Source: PALSA-612 sp963846915 | GTDB lineage: Bacteria > Actinomycetota > Thermoleophilia > Gaiellales > Gaiellaceae | DNA length: 64,000 bases | Assembly (NCBI GenBank): GCA_963846915.1 | Contig: CAWJXV010000006.1 | Span: 62,001 to 126,000, forward strand | Direction of reading: 5' to 3' | Part shown: positions 34,615 through 42,964 of the stretch, piece after piece | How the letters are laid out: every line of letters begins with the position of its first letter | How positions within the stretch are numbered: position 1 is the first letter of the stretch | Program-made: the position numbers and the translations under genes | Notes under the pieces: generated by a model | Database searches by the model: none | What the model saw: the letters and a program-made list of their open reading frames with translations, nothing else | What the model was told of the DNA's origin: nothing

Positions 34615-35288
34615 ACCTGCGCGAGATCGCCGATCGCGCCGCGAGCCGCGCCCGTGCGGCCGTCGCCGGACGTCAGGCGCGCCGACACGGGCTGGTGGGA
34701 CGGCCCGAGCTGTGGCAGCAGAAGCGCGACTTCCAGATCGCCTTCCTGCGCGAGCACGGCCTGCTGCCGGCCCACGTGCTCGTCGACCTCGGCTGCGGGA
34801 CGCTGCGCGGCGGCATCCCGATCATCGCGTACCTCGACAAGGGCTCGTACGTCGGGATCGACGTCCGCGAGGAGGCGATCGAGGAGGCCCGCCACGAGCT
34901 GCAGGAGCACGGCCTGGAGCACAAGCGCCCCGAGCTGATCGCGACTCCGTCGCTTGCGGGCGTCGACCTCGGGCGGACGGCCGACTACGCCTGGGGGTTC
35001 TCCGTGCTGATGCACCTCGCCGACGAGCGGCTCGACGAGTGCCTCGCCTTCGCGCGGCGGCACCTCGCCCAGGGCGGCGTCTTCTACGCGAACGCGATCA
35101 CCGAGAAGCTGCCGCCCGCACGCTGGCGCGAGTTCCCCGTCCTCTCGCGGCCGGTCGACGCCTATCGAGAGCGGGCCGAGCGCAACGGGCTCTCGCTGAG
35201 GGACGTCGGCGTGCTCGCCGACCTCGGCCACGTGACGGGCCTCGCCCACCACGACGAGCAGCGGATGCTCGAGCTGCGGCGCGCCTAG
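34611..35288 (+). CDS. SAM-dependent methyltransferase
   Basis: The 225-aa class I fold has motif I LVDLGCGTLRGGIPIIAYLD, an acidic residue in YVGIDVREEAIEEARHELQE, and a downstream helix FSVLMHLADERLDECLAFAR. It resembles small methyltransferases found with sulfotransferase or glycosyltransferase genes. The TAG stop shares the palindrome CTAG with the stop of the convergent oxidoreductase gene, so the operon ends here without a spacer. Confidence 0.75.
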   Translation: MNLREIADRAASRARAAVAGRQARRHGLVGRPELWQQKRDFQIAFLREHGLLPAHVLVDLGCGTLRGGIPIIAYLDKGSYVGIDVREEAIEEARHELQEHGLEHKRPELIATPSLAGVDLGRTADYAWGFSVLMHLADERLDECLAFARRHLAQGGVFYANAITEKLPPARWREFPVLSRPVDAYRERAERNGLSLRDVGVLADLGHVTGLAHHDEQRMLELRRA

Positions 35289-36355
35289 ACCGGGGCCGGA
35301 GCGAGCGAGACGCGCGCCGCCGTGTCGCCGGAGCGATACGCGGCCTCGATCACCTGGAGCGTCGCGCGTGCCTCGGCCGCGCTCGACGGCGGCTCGACGT
35401 TCGCCTGGAACGCCGCCACGACCTTCTCGAACAGCCGCCGCGTCGCCTCCGGTCCCACGTCCCGAGGATCGCGCGCCAGCGTCGTGTGCCTGAGCCCGCG
35501 CTCCATCCATGCGAGCCCGCCGGTCGCGAGCTCGAGGTGGAGGCCGGTGCGCTCTGCGCGCTTCTTGCCGATCTTGAGCAGCGCGCGGCCGCCGTGCGAG
35601 GCCCGCAGGGACGCCCGCTCGCAGTCGGCGCGGACCTCGAGGTAGCGAGTGCCTCCCGCGCAGAGCCTGTCGATCGTGATCTGGGCGATGCGGCCGCTCG
35701 GGAAGTCGAGCGTGACGACCTGGATCGCGTCCGCCTCGCGACCCTCCTCGATGCCGCTCGACCGCTGAGCGTAGACCCCCGCCGGGTACTCGTCGTAGAG
35801 GTGAATGAGCAGGTCGACCAGGTGGACGCCGCCCTCGAACAGCGTCCGGTTTGGCATCGCCGCGCGCCACTCGACGGGCTCGTCCCACGGCGCCAGGTTC
35901 ATCAACTGCCACATCTGGCAGAACACGAGCCGGCCGGCCTCGTCGGAGCCGATCTTCGCCTTCACCGCCGAGAAGATCGGGAACTCCCGGTACTGGTGGT
36001 TGACCGCCACCTGCCTGTCCGCCGAGGTTGCAGCCGCTAGGACCTCGTCCGCCTCGGACGTGGTCGAGACGAACGGCTTCTCGCAGAACACGTGCGCGCC
36101 GGCCGAGAGCGCCTGGACGCAGAGCGCCGCGTGCGAGTCCGGCGGCGTGGCGACGACGATCGCCTCCGGCTTCACGTGCTCCACGAGCTCGTCGAGCGTC
36201 GCGAAGGCGGGGCTGCCGGTCTCCTTCGTCCACCGCCCCCGCTGATCTTCAGAAGGGTCCGAGCCGCCGACGATCTCCACCGAGGCGAGCCGCTTCGCCC
36301 CCGGCAGGTGGAAGGCATGGGTCGCCCAGCCGAGCCCGACGTAGCCGACCTTCAT
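35285..36355 (-). CDS. Gfo/Idh/MocA-family oxidoreductase
   Basis: The 356-aa protein has an N-terminal Rossmann fold (VGYVGLGWATHAFHLPGAKR) and the family's FCEKPF motif with the conserved Lys (GAHVFCEKPFVSTTSEADEV). The C-terminal substrate-binding domain contains FEGGVHLVDLLIHLYDEYPA, with the His of the catalytic site. It should oxidise or reduce a sugar using NAD(P), for example to make a ketosugar for the glycan. It overlaps the upstream beta-propeller gene by four bases. Confidence 0.85.
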   Translation of the reverse strand: MKVGYVGLGWATHAFHLPGAKRLASVEIVGGSDPSEDQRGRWTKETGSPAFATLDELVEHVKPEAIVVATPPDSHAALCVQALSAGAHVFCEKPFVSTTSEADEVLAAATSADRQVAVNHQYREFPIFSAVKAKIGSDEAGRLVFCQMWQLMNLAPWDEPVEWRAAMPNRTLFEGGVHLVDLLIHLYDEYPAGVYAQRSSGIEEGREADAIQVVTLDFPSGRIAQITIDRLCAGGTRYLEVRADCERASLRASHGGRALLKIGKKRAERTGLHLELATGGLAWMERGLRHTTLARDPRDVGPEATRRLFEKVVAAFQANVEPPSSAAEARATLQVIEAAYRSGDTAARVSLAPAPV

Positions 36356-37485
36356 CGGGCGGGGCTCTCGACCGGGAGCGCGAACAGCCGCTCTGCGGGC
36401 GGCGGGTCGGCGAACGCGGGCGGGACGATCTCGAGACCGTAGACGGATTCGTTCGGCTCGCCGGCGAGCTCGACCGTCTCGGTGACGGCACCGGCGGAGA
36501 GATCGACAGCGTGGAGCGCGAGCGGCGCCTGGCTGCCGACGAGATACGTGCTCGCGTCGAGGCGGACGAGCCCCCGCGCGAAGCTCGGCGAGCCCGGGAT
36601 CGCGACAGCGGCACGCTCCGACGCCGACTCTCGGTCCCAGACGACGAGCCGGCCCGCGTTCGAGTCGAGGTAGACGATCGAGTCGCCGACGGCCTCGACG
36701 TTGTGGTTGGGCACGGTCGTCCCGCTCCGATGGAGGACGAGCTGCGGGGGACCGGCGTCGCGGAGCTCGACGACCGCGAACGAGGAGCCGGGAACCGTGC
36801 TGGCCGGAACCTGGGTCGGCTTCGTGGGCAGCGGCCGCGAGATCCCGACGCGCGCCAGCGCCCTCGCGAGCCCGGCCTTGCGAAGCCGTTGCTTCACGAG
36901 CTCCGGGGCGAGGACGCGGCCGAACAGCACGAGCAGGCCGTCAGGCGAGCGCGTGACCGCGTTCAAGTGGACGACGTTGTGGACGCCCTGCTGCGCGGCG
37001 CGGGGGTCGCGGTGGTCGAGGTCGGAGTCGAGGGGCGGGAGCGAGTCGAAGCCGAGGGCCGACACGAGCGACGGCTCCGAGCGCCAGCTCCAGGTCTCGA
37101 CGGGCTCGCCGTGCCAGTCCACCTTGAGCAGCAGGTCGCAGGCAGAGCAGGTGACCCAGACCCCGTCCTCGACGGCGAGCACGTCGTGGACGGCGCCCAT
37201 CAGCGGGTGCGTGATCTCGCCGGCGAGCGACCAGGCCGGGTCGAAGACGAACAGCCGCTCGGAGTTGGCGACGACCAGCCGGTCGCCGAGCGCCGACACG
37301 CCCTTCGCGCCGCGCACGCCCCCGCGCGGATTCGGGTCGTCCGCGCGCCGTCCGCTCTCGGGGATCGGCGCCTTCAGCGCCACCTCTCCGCTCGCCAGGT
37401 CGACCATTCGCACGTAGCCGCTGAAGTCGGCCGCGCCGGCGTGGCGCACGGCGGAGGTGACGGCGATCCGGAGCCGCGGGAGCAC
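36352..37485 (-). CDS. Beta-propeller-like protein with conserved His motifs
   Basis: The 377-aa protein has repeated strand patterns of a six-bladed propeller (GVSALGDRLVVANSERLFVF; GDSIVYLDSNAGRLVVWDRE). Unusual His motifs stand out: GAVHDVLAVEDGVWVTC, QGVHNVVHLNAVTRSPDG and TTVPNHNVEAVGDS. They may line a metal or sugar site. I do not recognise a named family with confidence; a DUF4915-like relationship is possible. The GTG start lies six bases from a minus-strand TAGGCT (37492-37497). It is coupled to the oxidoreductase gene, so a shared sugar substrate is likely. Confidence 0.6.
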   Translation of the reverse strand: MLPRLRIAVTSAVRHAGAADFSGYVRMVDLASGEVALKAPIPESGRRADDPNPRGGVRGAKGVSALGDRLVVANSERLFVFDPAWSLAGEITHPLMGAVHDVLAVEDGVWVTCSACDLLLKVDWHGEPVETWSWRSEPSLVSALGFDSLPPLDSDLDHRDPRAAQQGVHNVVHLNAVTRSPDGLLVLFGRVLAPELVKQRLRKAGLARALARVGISRPLPTKPTQVPASTVPGSSFAVVELRDAGPPQLVLHRSGTTVPNHNVEAVGDSIVYLDSNAGRLVVWDRESASERAAVAIPGSPSFARGLVRLDASTYLVGSQAPLALHAVDLSAGAVTETVELAGEPNESVYGLEIVPPAFADPPPAERLFALPVESPAR

Positions 37486-37494
37486 GGCCCGAGC

Positions 37495-38433
37495 CTAGCG
37501 GCGGCCGGGCTTGCGCCCGAACACGTGGAAGAACGGCCCGACGGCGCGCAGCACCGGCCCGGCGAGAGGCTCCGTGCGCACGCTGTTGTACGCCCGGACG
37601 AGCGAGAGCTCGGCCCCGGAGTAGAGCGCCAGACTGCTGTCCGGCACGGCCGGCGTCACGATCTCCGCGTCGAGGCCGTGGTCGGCGAGGAGCCGCGCGA
37701 GCGAACGCGCCGAAAGCAGCCGCACGTGCGAGTACGACGTGTGACGAAACGCCTGGACGTACGGCTCGGCCAGGCGGCGCGGGAGGAAGCCGACGCCCCA
37801 GAGCCTGACGTGCGGCTCGAGACCGAGCGAGAAGCGGTTCGGAGTCGCGAGGAACAAGAGGCCGCCGGGTCGGAGCACGCGGGCGCATTCGGCGACGAAG
37901 CGCTCCGGGTCATCGACGTGCTCGACGACGTCGCTCGCGGCCACCAGGCTGAAGCTCTCGTCCTCGAAGGGCAAAGCCTCGGCGGCGCAGGCGAGCAGCT
38001 CGACTCGAACGGCCCCTTCCTCGGCGAGCCGCTTGCCCGCGAGCACGAGCCAGCGCAGTGACACGTCTGTCGCGACGACGCTCGCGCCGCGCCTCGCGAT
38101 CGCCGAGGCGAGCGCGGCCGTCCCGCAGCCGACCTCGAGCACCGAGTCGTCGGCACCGATCGGCGCGCCTCGCGCGGCCTCGATCGCATCGACGACCGGC
38201 TCGGACTTCGTTCGCGCCTGCAGCTCCTGGGCGGTGAAGCGCGCGGCGAGCTCGGGCTGCTTGCCGACGAGCCGCCAGTGCTCGTCGAGGAGAGCAGCGA
38301 AGTCGTGGTCGGGCGCGAGCTCGGCCAGCGCGCGGGCGATGCGGGCATCCTCGGCGCGGCTCAGCTGCGGATCGGGGTAGGACTGCCTGAGGTCGCGGAT
38401 CCCCTCGACCGTCTGCTCGACCGACCCGCTCAC
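37495..38433 (-). CDS. SAM-dependent methyltransferase (UbiG/UbiE-like)
   Basis: The 312-aa protein carries a class I core in its middle: motif I VLEVGCGTAALASAIARRGA, the acidic loop VVATDVSLRWLVLAG, and a motif II region FSLVAASDVVEHVDDPERFV. A long C-terminal part (about 90 residues after CARVLRPGGLLFLATPNRFS) may bind the acceptor. The GTG start follows a minus-strand TAGGCT by six bases, so it has its own leaderless promoter although it sits in line with neighbours. Confidence 0.8.
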   Translation of the reverse strand: MSGSVEQTVEGIRDLRQSYPDPQLSRAEDARIARALAELAPDHDFAALLDEHWRLVGKQPELAARFTAQELQARTKSEPVVDAIEAARGAPIGADDSVLEVGCGTAALASAIARRGASVVATDVSLRWLVLAGKRLAEEGAVRVELLACAAEALPFEDESFSLVAASDVVEHVDDPERFVAECARVLRPGGLLFLATPNRFSLGLEPHVRLWGVGFLPRRLAEPYVQAFRHTSYSHVRLLSARSLARLLADHGLDAEIVTPAVPDSSLALYSGAELSLVRAYNSVRTEPLAGPVLRAVGPFFHVFGRKPGRR

Positions 38434-38442
38434 GGCCTGAGC

Positions 38443-39138
38443 CTAGCCATCGTGCGCGAGCAGCACGGTCAGGTGCTCGTGGGCGCAGAAGTCCGCGATC
38501 GGCGCAGGCAGCTCCGCCTGCGTGTGCGCGATGTCCCCGCCGATGAAGGCGCCGCCGCGCACGACGAGCGACACGTGGCCCGGCGTGTGGCCCGGCGTCG
38601 GCACGACCACGAGCTGCCCGTCGCCGGCGACGTCGTACGACCCCGGGAACGGCCCCACCGGCGGCCCGCTCAGGTCGACGAGCACCGGCTCCCCGAGCGG
38701 CCAGCGCTGCGGCACGTAGCCGCGAAGCTGTCCGGACATCCCCTGGGCGCGCTCCCACTCGACGCGCGACACGATCACCTCCGTGTCCGGAAACGCGCCG
38801 ATCCCGCCCACGTGATCGGTATGGAGGTGCGAGAGCACGAGCCACCGAACCGACCCCGCATCGATGCCGCGGCCCGCGAGCTGGGGGCCGATCTCGTCCT
38901 CGGGCGAGACCTCGAAGCGCGCCAGCCGCAGGAACGGATGCCAGAGCTGGTGGTAGCCGGGCTCGGCCGCGCGGGCCGTCTGGCCCGCGTCGAAGAGGCA
39001 GAGCCCCTGGGGGTGGTGCACGAGGTAGACGTTCACCGGGAGCGTCTCCTCGCTCCAGCCGCCGGGGAGGTAGCGCCTCGGCCCGTGCGAGGCCGCCTTC
39101 GGCCGCACGCGTCCCGTCGAGAAGCGCTCGATCTCCAT
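38443..39138 (-). CDS. Metallo-beta-lactamase-fold hydrolase
   Basis: The 231-aa protein has the zinc motif HLHTDHVGG, a second His in TPGHTPGH, the bridging Asp in GGDIAHT and a terminal His (VLLAHDG). The order resembles N-acyl-homoserine lactonases (AiiA-type) and related lactone or ester hydrolases. Its place among glycan genes is unexplained; removal of a lactone or an ester group is possible. It starts four bases from the stop of the glycosyltransferase upstream. Confidence 0.8.
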   Translation of the reverse strand: MEIERFSTGRVRPKAASHGPRRYLPGGWSEETLPVNVYLVHHPQGLCLFDAGQTARAAEPGYHQLWHPFLRLARFEVSPEDEIGPQLAGRGIDAGSVRWLVLSHLHTDHVGGIGAFPDTEVIVSRVEWERAQGMSGQLRGYVPQRWPLGEPVLVDLSGPPVGPFPGSYDVAGDGQLVVVPTPGHTPGHVSLVVRGGAFIGGDIAHTQAELPAPIADFCAHEHLTVLLAHDG

Positions 39139-39141
39139 CCG

Positions 39142-40038
39142 TCAGCCGTCGCGGCGACGGAGGTACTCGACGATCCCGACCGGGACCGACAGCGCGCCGA
39201 CGACGTGGTGGAGCACGTGGAGCCAGACGCCGATCGCGGCCTGCGCACGACCGCGGCGACGTGCGAGCAGCTCGTAGAACGACCGGTTGAGCGCCACGAG
39301 CACGCCGAGCGCGACGAGCGTCCGCCGCAGCCGCCCACGCAGGAGCGCGCCCGCGGCCCCGAGTGCGGCGAGCGCGCTCAGGCGGTGCCGCCACCCGAGG
39401 TTGAGCGTCGACGAGCCGCTGCGCTGCCGAAGGAGCAGCTCCACCCACGGGACGCCACGGGCCCAGAAGTCGGTCTCGACCATGCCGTACAGGCTCCACG
39501 CCTTCAGGTGCGTGCCCTGTAGCAGCGGGTCGAGCTCGATCTTGCAGCCCGCCGCGGCGAGCCGAGTCCCGAGCTCGATGTCCTCGATCGAGGGGACGAG
39601 GTAACGCTCTGCGTCGAACCCGCCCGAGGCCTCGAAGACGTCCTTCCGCACCGCGCCGAGACCCGCCCAGAACGTCGAGGCGCGACCGGCGCCCTCCTGG
39701 TGGACGTGATGGTGCATGAGGTTCCGGAACCCCGAGACCGTGCCCGGGTCTGCCGGATGGTCGTCGTACGAGCCGAAGACCGCCGCCAGCTCCGGGTCGC
39801 GCTCGAAGGCCCGCCGGATCCGGGTGAACGCGTCGCGGTGGACGACGACATCCGCGTCGACGAAGACCAGCACGGTGCCCGTCGCCCCGGCGGCGCCGCG
39901 GTTCCGCGCATCGGCCGGCCCGCCGCCCTCCTCGACCACGATGACCTCGTCGGGCGGCTCGTCGGCGGACCGGATCGCGTCGAGGCACTCGCCGAGGGTT
40001 GGCGGCGCGTTCGTGGCCGGCACGATCGCGCTCAGCAT
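39142..40038 (-). CDS. GT2-family glycosyltransferase
   Basis: The 298-aa GT-A enzyme has LSAIVPATNAPPTLGECLDA at its N-terminus, a DAD metal motif (VLVFVDADVVVHRDAF) and the acceptor region SIEDIELGTRLAAAGCKIEL. The C-terminal hydrophobic helices anchor it. It is probably the first gene of the minus-strand block of the glycan locus. ATG 40038 lies six bases after a minus-strand TAGAAT and is divergent from folD across 34 bases. Confidence 0.85.
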   Translation of the reverse strand: MLSAIVPATNAPPTLGECLDAIRSADEPPDEVIVVEEGGGPADARNRGAAGATGTVLVFVDADVVVHRDAFTRIRRAFERDPELAAVFGSYDDHPADPGTVSGFRNLMHHHVHQEGAGRASTFWAGLGAVRKDVFEASGGFDAERYLVPSIEDIELGTRLAAAGCKIELDPLLQGTHLKAWSLYGMVETDFWARGVPWVELLLRQRSGSSTLNLGWRHRLSALAALGAAGALLRGRLRRTLVALGVLVALNRSFYELLARRRGRAQAAIGVWLHVLHHVVGALSVPVGIVEYLRRRDG

Positions 40039-40044
40039 GCGGCC

Positions 40045-40066
40045 ATTCTAGGCCGCGGGGTAATCT
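40045..40066. promoter_or_regulatory. Back-to-back -10 elements of a bidirectional leaderless promoter
   Basis: Minus-strand TAGAAT (40045-40050) sits six bases from the glycosyltransferase ATG. Plus-strand TAATCT (40061-40066) sits six bases from the folD GTG. Only ten bases separate the hexamers, and the whole intergenic space is 34 bases. Each -35 region would lie inside the other hexamer's zone or the opposite gene, so the two promoters must overlap. Confidence 0.6.
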
Positions 40067-40072
40067 CGCCCC

Positions 40073-40921
40073 GTGCCGGCCGTGCTGATGAAGGGCGCGC
40101 CCCTCGCCGAGCGGGTGCGGGAGCAGGTGCGCGCCGATATCGCCGAGCTGGGGTCGATCGGGCTCGCGACGGTGCTCGTCGGCGACGACCCGGCTTCGCA
40201 CGTCTACGTGGGGAAGAAGCACGAGACCGCGACCGCCGACGGCCTGCGCAGCATCGACCGCCGGCTCCCGGCCGACACGACGCAGGGCGCGTTGCTCGAG
40301 CTCCTCGACGAGCTCAACCGCGACGACGGCGTCGACGGGATCCTCGTCCAGCTCCCGCTCCCGGGCCAGATCGATACGGACACAGTGCTGCGCGCGGTCG
40401 ACCCGATCAAGGACGTGGACGGCTTCCATCCGTTCAACGCCGGCCGGCTCTACGCAGGGCATCCCACCTTCGTCCCGGCGACGCCGCTCGGAATCATGGC
40501 GTTGCTCGAGGAGCACCAGGTGCCGCTCGAGGGCGCGGGCGCCGTCGTCGTCGGGCGGAGCACGATCGTCGGCAAGCCGATCGCGCACTTGCTGCTCGGC
40601 GCGAACGCGACCGTGACGATCTGCCACTCGCGCACGCGCGACCTCTCGGCAGTGACGCGGGCCGCGGACGTCCTCGTCGTCGCCATCGGCCAACCCAACC
40701 TCGTCACGGCGGACATGGTCAAGGAGGGCGCGGCCGTCGTGGACGTCGGCATCACGCGCACGGAGGACGGGCTCGCCGGCGACGTCGCACCCGAGACCGC
40801 GGAGCGCGCGAGCTTCCTGACGCCGGTGCCCGGCGGGGTCGGCCCGATGACGATCGCGATGCTCCTGACCAACACGATCCGGGCCGCGCGGTACCGCCGA
40901 AAAGTCCTTGCGTATCCGTAG
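40073..40921 (+). CDS. folD: Methylenetetrahydrofolate dehydrogenase/cyclohydrolase
   Basis: The 282-aa bifunctional enzyme interconverts 5,10-methylene- and 10-formyl-tetrahydrofolate with NADP. Signature stretches are YVGKKHETA with the catalytic Lys and Tyr, DGILVQLPLPGQIDTDTVLR, PIKDVDGFHPFNAGRL, and the nucleotide loop VVGRSTIVGKPIAHLLLGAN. The C-terminal TPVPGGVGPMTIAMLLTNT is complete. GTG 40073 has a leaderless promoter. The gene is followed by an independent cold-shock gene. Confidence 0.95.
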   Translation: MPAVLMKGAPLAERVREQVRADIAELGSIGLATVLVGDDPASHVYVGKKHETATADGLRSIDRRLPADTTQGALLELLDELNRDDGVDGILVQLPLPGQIDTDTVLRAVDPIKDVDGFHPFNAGRLYAGHPTFVPATPLGIMALLEEHQVPLEGAGAVVVGRSTIVGKPIAHLLLGANATVTICHSRTRDLSAVTRAADVLVVAIGQPNLVTADMVKEGAAVVDVGITRTEDGLAGDVAPETAERASFLTPVPGGVGPMTIAMLLTNTIRAARYRRKVLAYP

Positions 40922-41005
40922 CGCCGTTGGTTACAGTGGCCGCGCTCGAGACAAGACCGGCGGCTCGGTGCCCGGGCCGTCGTTTCACGTTCAAGGAGGC
41001 AGAAG

Positions 41006-41206
41006 TTGGCTCAGGGCACCGTGAAGTGGTTCTCGAACGAGAAGGGCTACGGTTTCATCGAGCGTGAGGAGGGCGACGACGTCTTCGTGCACTTCTCCGC
41101 GATCAACATGGACGGCTACAAGACGCTGACCGAGGGCCAGCGCGTCGAGTTCGAAGTCGTCCAGGGCGACAAGGGCCTGCAGGCGGCCAACGTCCAAGCA
41201 GCCTGA
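41006..41206 (+). CDS. Cold-shock protein (CspA family)
   Basis: The 66-aa single cold-shock domain has RNP1 (KGYGFIERE) and RNP2 (DVFVHFSAI) motifs. It binds single-stranded RNA and DNA. The start is TTG, six bases after a strong AAGGAGG (40993-40999). A -10 box TACAGT at 40932-40937 gives a 5' leader of about 62 bases, in contrast to the leaderless genes around it. A leader is common in cold-shock genes, where RNA structure controls translation. A terminator follows. Confidence 0.95.
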   Translation: MAQGTVKWFSNEKGYGFIEREEGDDVFVHFSAINMDGYKTLTEGQRVEFEVVQGDKGLQAANVQAA

Positions 41207-41226
41207 GTTCCTTTCGGTGCGAGTCC

Positions 41227-41256
41227 ACGGGCCCCGAAAGGGGCCCGTCTCATTTT
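41227..41256 (+). terminator. Intrinsic terminator of the cold-shock gene
   Basis: ACGGGCCCC and GGGGCCCGT form a nine-base-pair stem closed by a GAAA tetraloop, followed by CTCATTTT. It separates the cold-shock transcript from gatC. Confidence 0.85.
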
Positions 41257-41270
41257 GCGAGGATGACGCG

Positions 41271-41552
41271 ATGGCGATCACGAGAGACGACGTACTCCAC
41301 GTAGCCCGCCTGGCCCGGCTCGAGCTCTCCGACGAGGAGGTCGAGCGCATGCGCGAGCAGCTCTCGGCGATCCTGGAGGCGGTCGGCAAGGTCGCCGAGC
41401 TCGACCTCTCCGGCGTCGAGCCGACGGCGCACCCGCTCGACCTCGTCAACGTTCTCGCCGACGACGAGCCCCGGCCGTCGCTGTCGCTCGAGGAGGCGCT
41501 CGCGAACGCGCCCGACCCCGAGGACGGCTTCTTCGGAGTGCCGGCCGTATGA
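41271..41552 (+). CDS. gatC: Asp/Glu-tRNA amidotransferase subunit C
   Basis: The 93-aa subunit wraps the GatA-GatB interface. The typical pattern is VARLARLELSDEEVERMREQ and the later LDLVNVLADDEPRPSLSLEE. ATG 41271 is preceded by GCGAGGA. The longer open frame from 41217 would run through the cold-shock terminator and is rejected. The stop overlaps the gatA start (ATGA), so subunits are made in step. Confidence 0.9.
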   Translation: MAITRDDVLHVARLARLELSDEEVERMREQLSAILEAVGKVAELDLSGVEPTAHPLDLVNVLADDEPRPSLSLEEALANAPDPEDGFFGVPAV

Positions 41553-42964
41553 CCGCCGTCGACACGCTGCGCCTCACGGCCGAGGAGGCGACCGCGCTCC
41601 TGGAACGGCGCGAGGTGTCCGCCGCGGAGCTGCACGGCGCGTACCTGGCCGCGATCGGCGAGCGGGATCCCGAGCTCCACGCCTATCTGCGCACGGTCGA
41701 CGAGCCCGCGCAGGAAGGGGTGCCGATCGCGTTCAAGGACGTCGTCTCGACCAGAGGGATCGAGACCACCGCAGGCTCGAAGATCCTCTCCGGCTACACG
41801 CCCGTCTTCGACGCTACGGTCGCGACACGCTGCTACGGCGCGGGCCTGTCGCTCCTCGGCAAGACGAACATGGACGAGTTCGCCATGGGGTCGTCCACGG
41901 AGAACTCGGCCTTCGGGCCGACGCGTAACCCGTGGGATCCCGAGCGGGTGCCGGGCGGCTCGTCGGGCGGCTCCGCGGCGGCGGTCGCGGCGGGCATGGC
42001 CCCCTGGGCGCTCGGCTCCGACACGGGCGGCTCGATCAAGCAGCCGGCCGCGCTCTGCGGCATCGTCGGCCTGCGTCCGACCTACGGCACCGTCTCGCGC
42101 TACGGCATCGTCGCCTTCGCCTCCAGCCTCGACCAGATCGGACCGCTCACGCGCACCGTCCGCGACTGCGCGCTCCTCTACCGCATCGTTGCCGGCCGCG
42201 ACCCGTGCGACTCGACCACGGTCGAGCTGCCCGCACCCGTCGAGATCCCCGAGGCGACCGACCTGAAGGGCGTCCGCGTGGGCGTCCCTCGCCAGCTGAA
42301 CGAGGTCGAGGGCATCGAGCCCGGCGTCAAGGCCGCGGTCGACTCGGCGATCGCGCTCTGCAGCGAGCTCGGAGCCGAGGTCGGCGACTGCGAGCTGCCG
42401 CTGTCCGTCGAGTACGGCATGCCCTGCTACTACCTGATCGCGCCGGCCGAGGCCTCGTCGAACCTGGCCCGCTACGACGGCGTTCGCTACGGCCATCGCT
42501 CGGCCGTGAACGGCGACCTCGGAGCCCTCTACGAGCGCACGCGCCACGACGGTTTCGGCGACGAGCCGAAGCGCCGGATCATGCTCGGCACCTACGCGCT
42601 CTCGGCCGGCTACTACGACGCCTTCTACGGCCAGGCCCAGAAGGTCCGGACGATCATCGGCAACGAGTTCCGGGCCGTGCTCGAGGACTTCGACGTGCTC
42701 GTCAGCCCGACGTCGCCGACCGTGGCCTTCCCGCTCGGCGCCAGGACCGCGAACCCGCTCGCGATGTACCTGTCCGACGTGCTCGCGATCCCACCGAACA
42801 TGGCCGGCCTACCGAGCCTGTCGATCCCGTGCGGGCTCTCCGGCGGTCTGCCCGTCGGCCTCCAGCTCGTCGGCCCGCAGTTCTCCGAGAACCGGCTCTT
42901 CCGCGTCGGGCACGCGCTTGAGCAGGCGATCGGCTTCGACACCGTCCCGGAGCGCCTGCGATGA
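41549..42964 (+). CDS. gatA: Asp/Glu-tRNA amidotransferase subunit A
   Basis: The 471-aa amidase-signature enzyme frees ammonia from glutamine for transfer to mischarged Glu-tRNA(Gln) or Asp-tRNA(Asn). The Ser-cisSer-Lys triad is visible: Lys in IAFKDVVST, Ser in GSDTGGSIKQPAALCG, and the Gly/Ser-rich PGGSSGGSAAAVAAG. The C-terminal PSLSIPCGLSGGLPVGLQLV is normal. It overlaps both neighbours by four bases. Confidence 0.95.
   Translation: MTAVDTLRLTAEEATALLERREVSAAELHGAYLAAIGERDPELHAYLRTVDEPAQEGVPIAFKDVVSTRGIETTAGSKILSGYTPVFDATVATRCYGAGLSLLGKTNMDEFAMGSSTENSAFGPTRNPWDPERVPGGSSGGSAAAVAAGMAPWALGSDTGGSIKQPAALCGIVGLRPTYGTVSRYGIVAFASSLDQIGPLTRTVRDCALLYRIVAGRDPCDSTTVELPAPVEIPEATDLKGVRVGVPRQLNEVEGIEPGVKAAVDSAIALCSELGAEVGDCELPLSVEYGMPCYYLIAPAEASSNLARYDGVRYGHRSAVNGDLGALYERTRHDGFGDEPKRRIMLGTYALSAGYYDAFYGQAQKVRTIIGNEFRAVLEDFDVLVSPTSPTVAFPLGARTANPLAMYLSDVLAIPPNMAGLPSLSIPCGLSGGLPVGLQLVGPQFSENRLFRVGHALEQAIGFDTVPERLR

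Noticed and set aside
37910..40693. Minus-strand open frame of 927 codons across several genes
   Set aside because: It runs through three well-supported genes in a shifted frame and across the folD antisense. Its composition is Arg/Ala-rich and no domain is visible.
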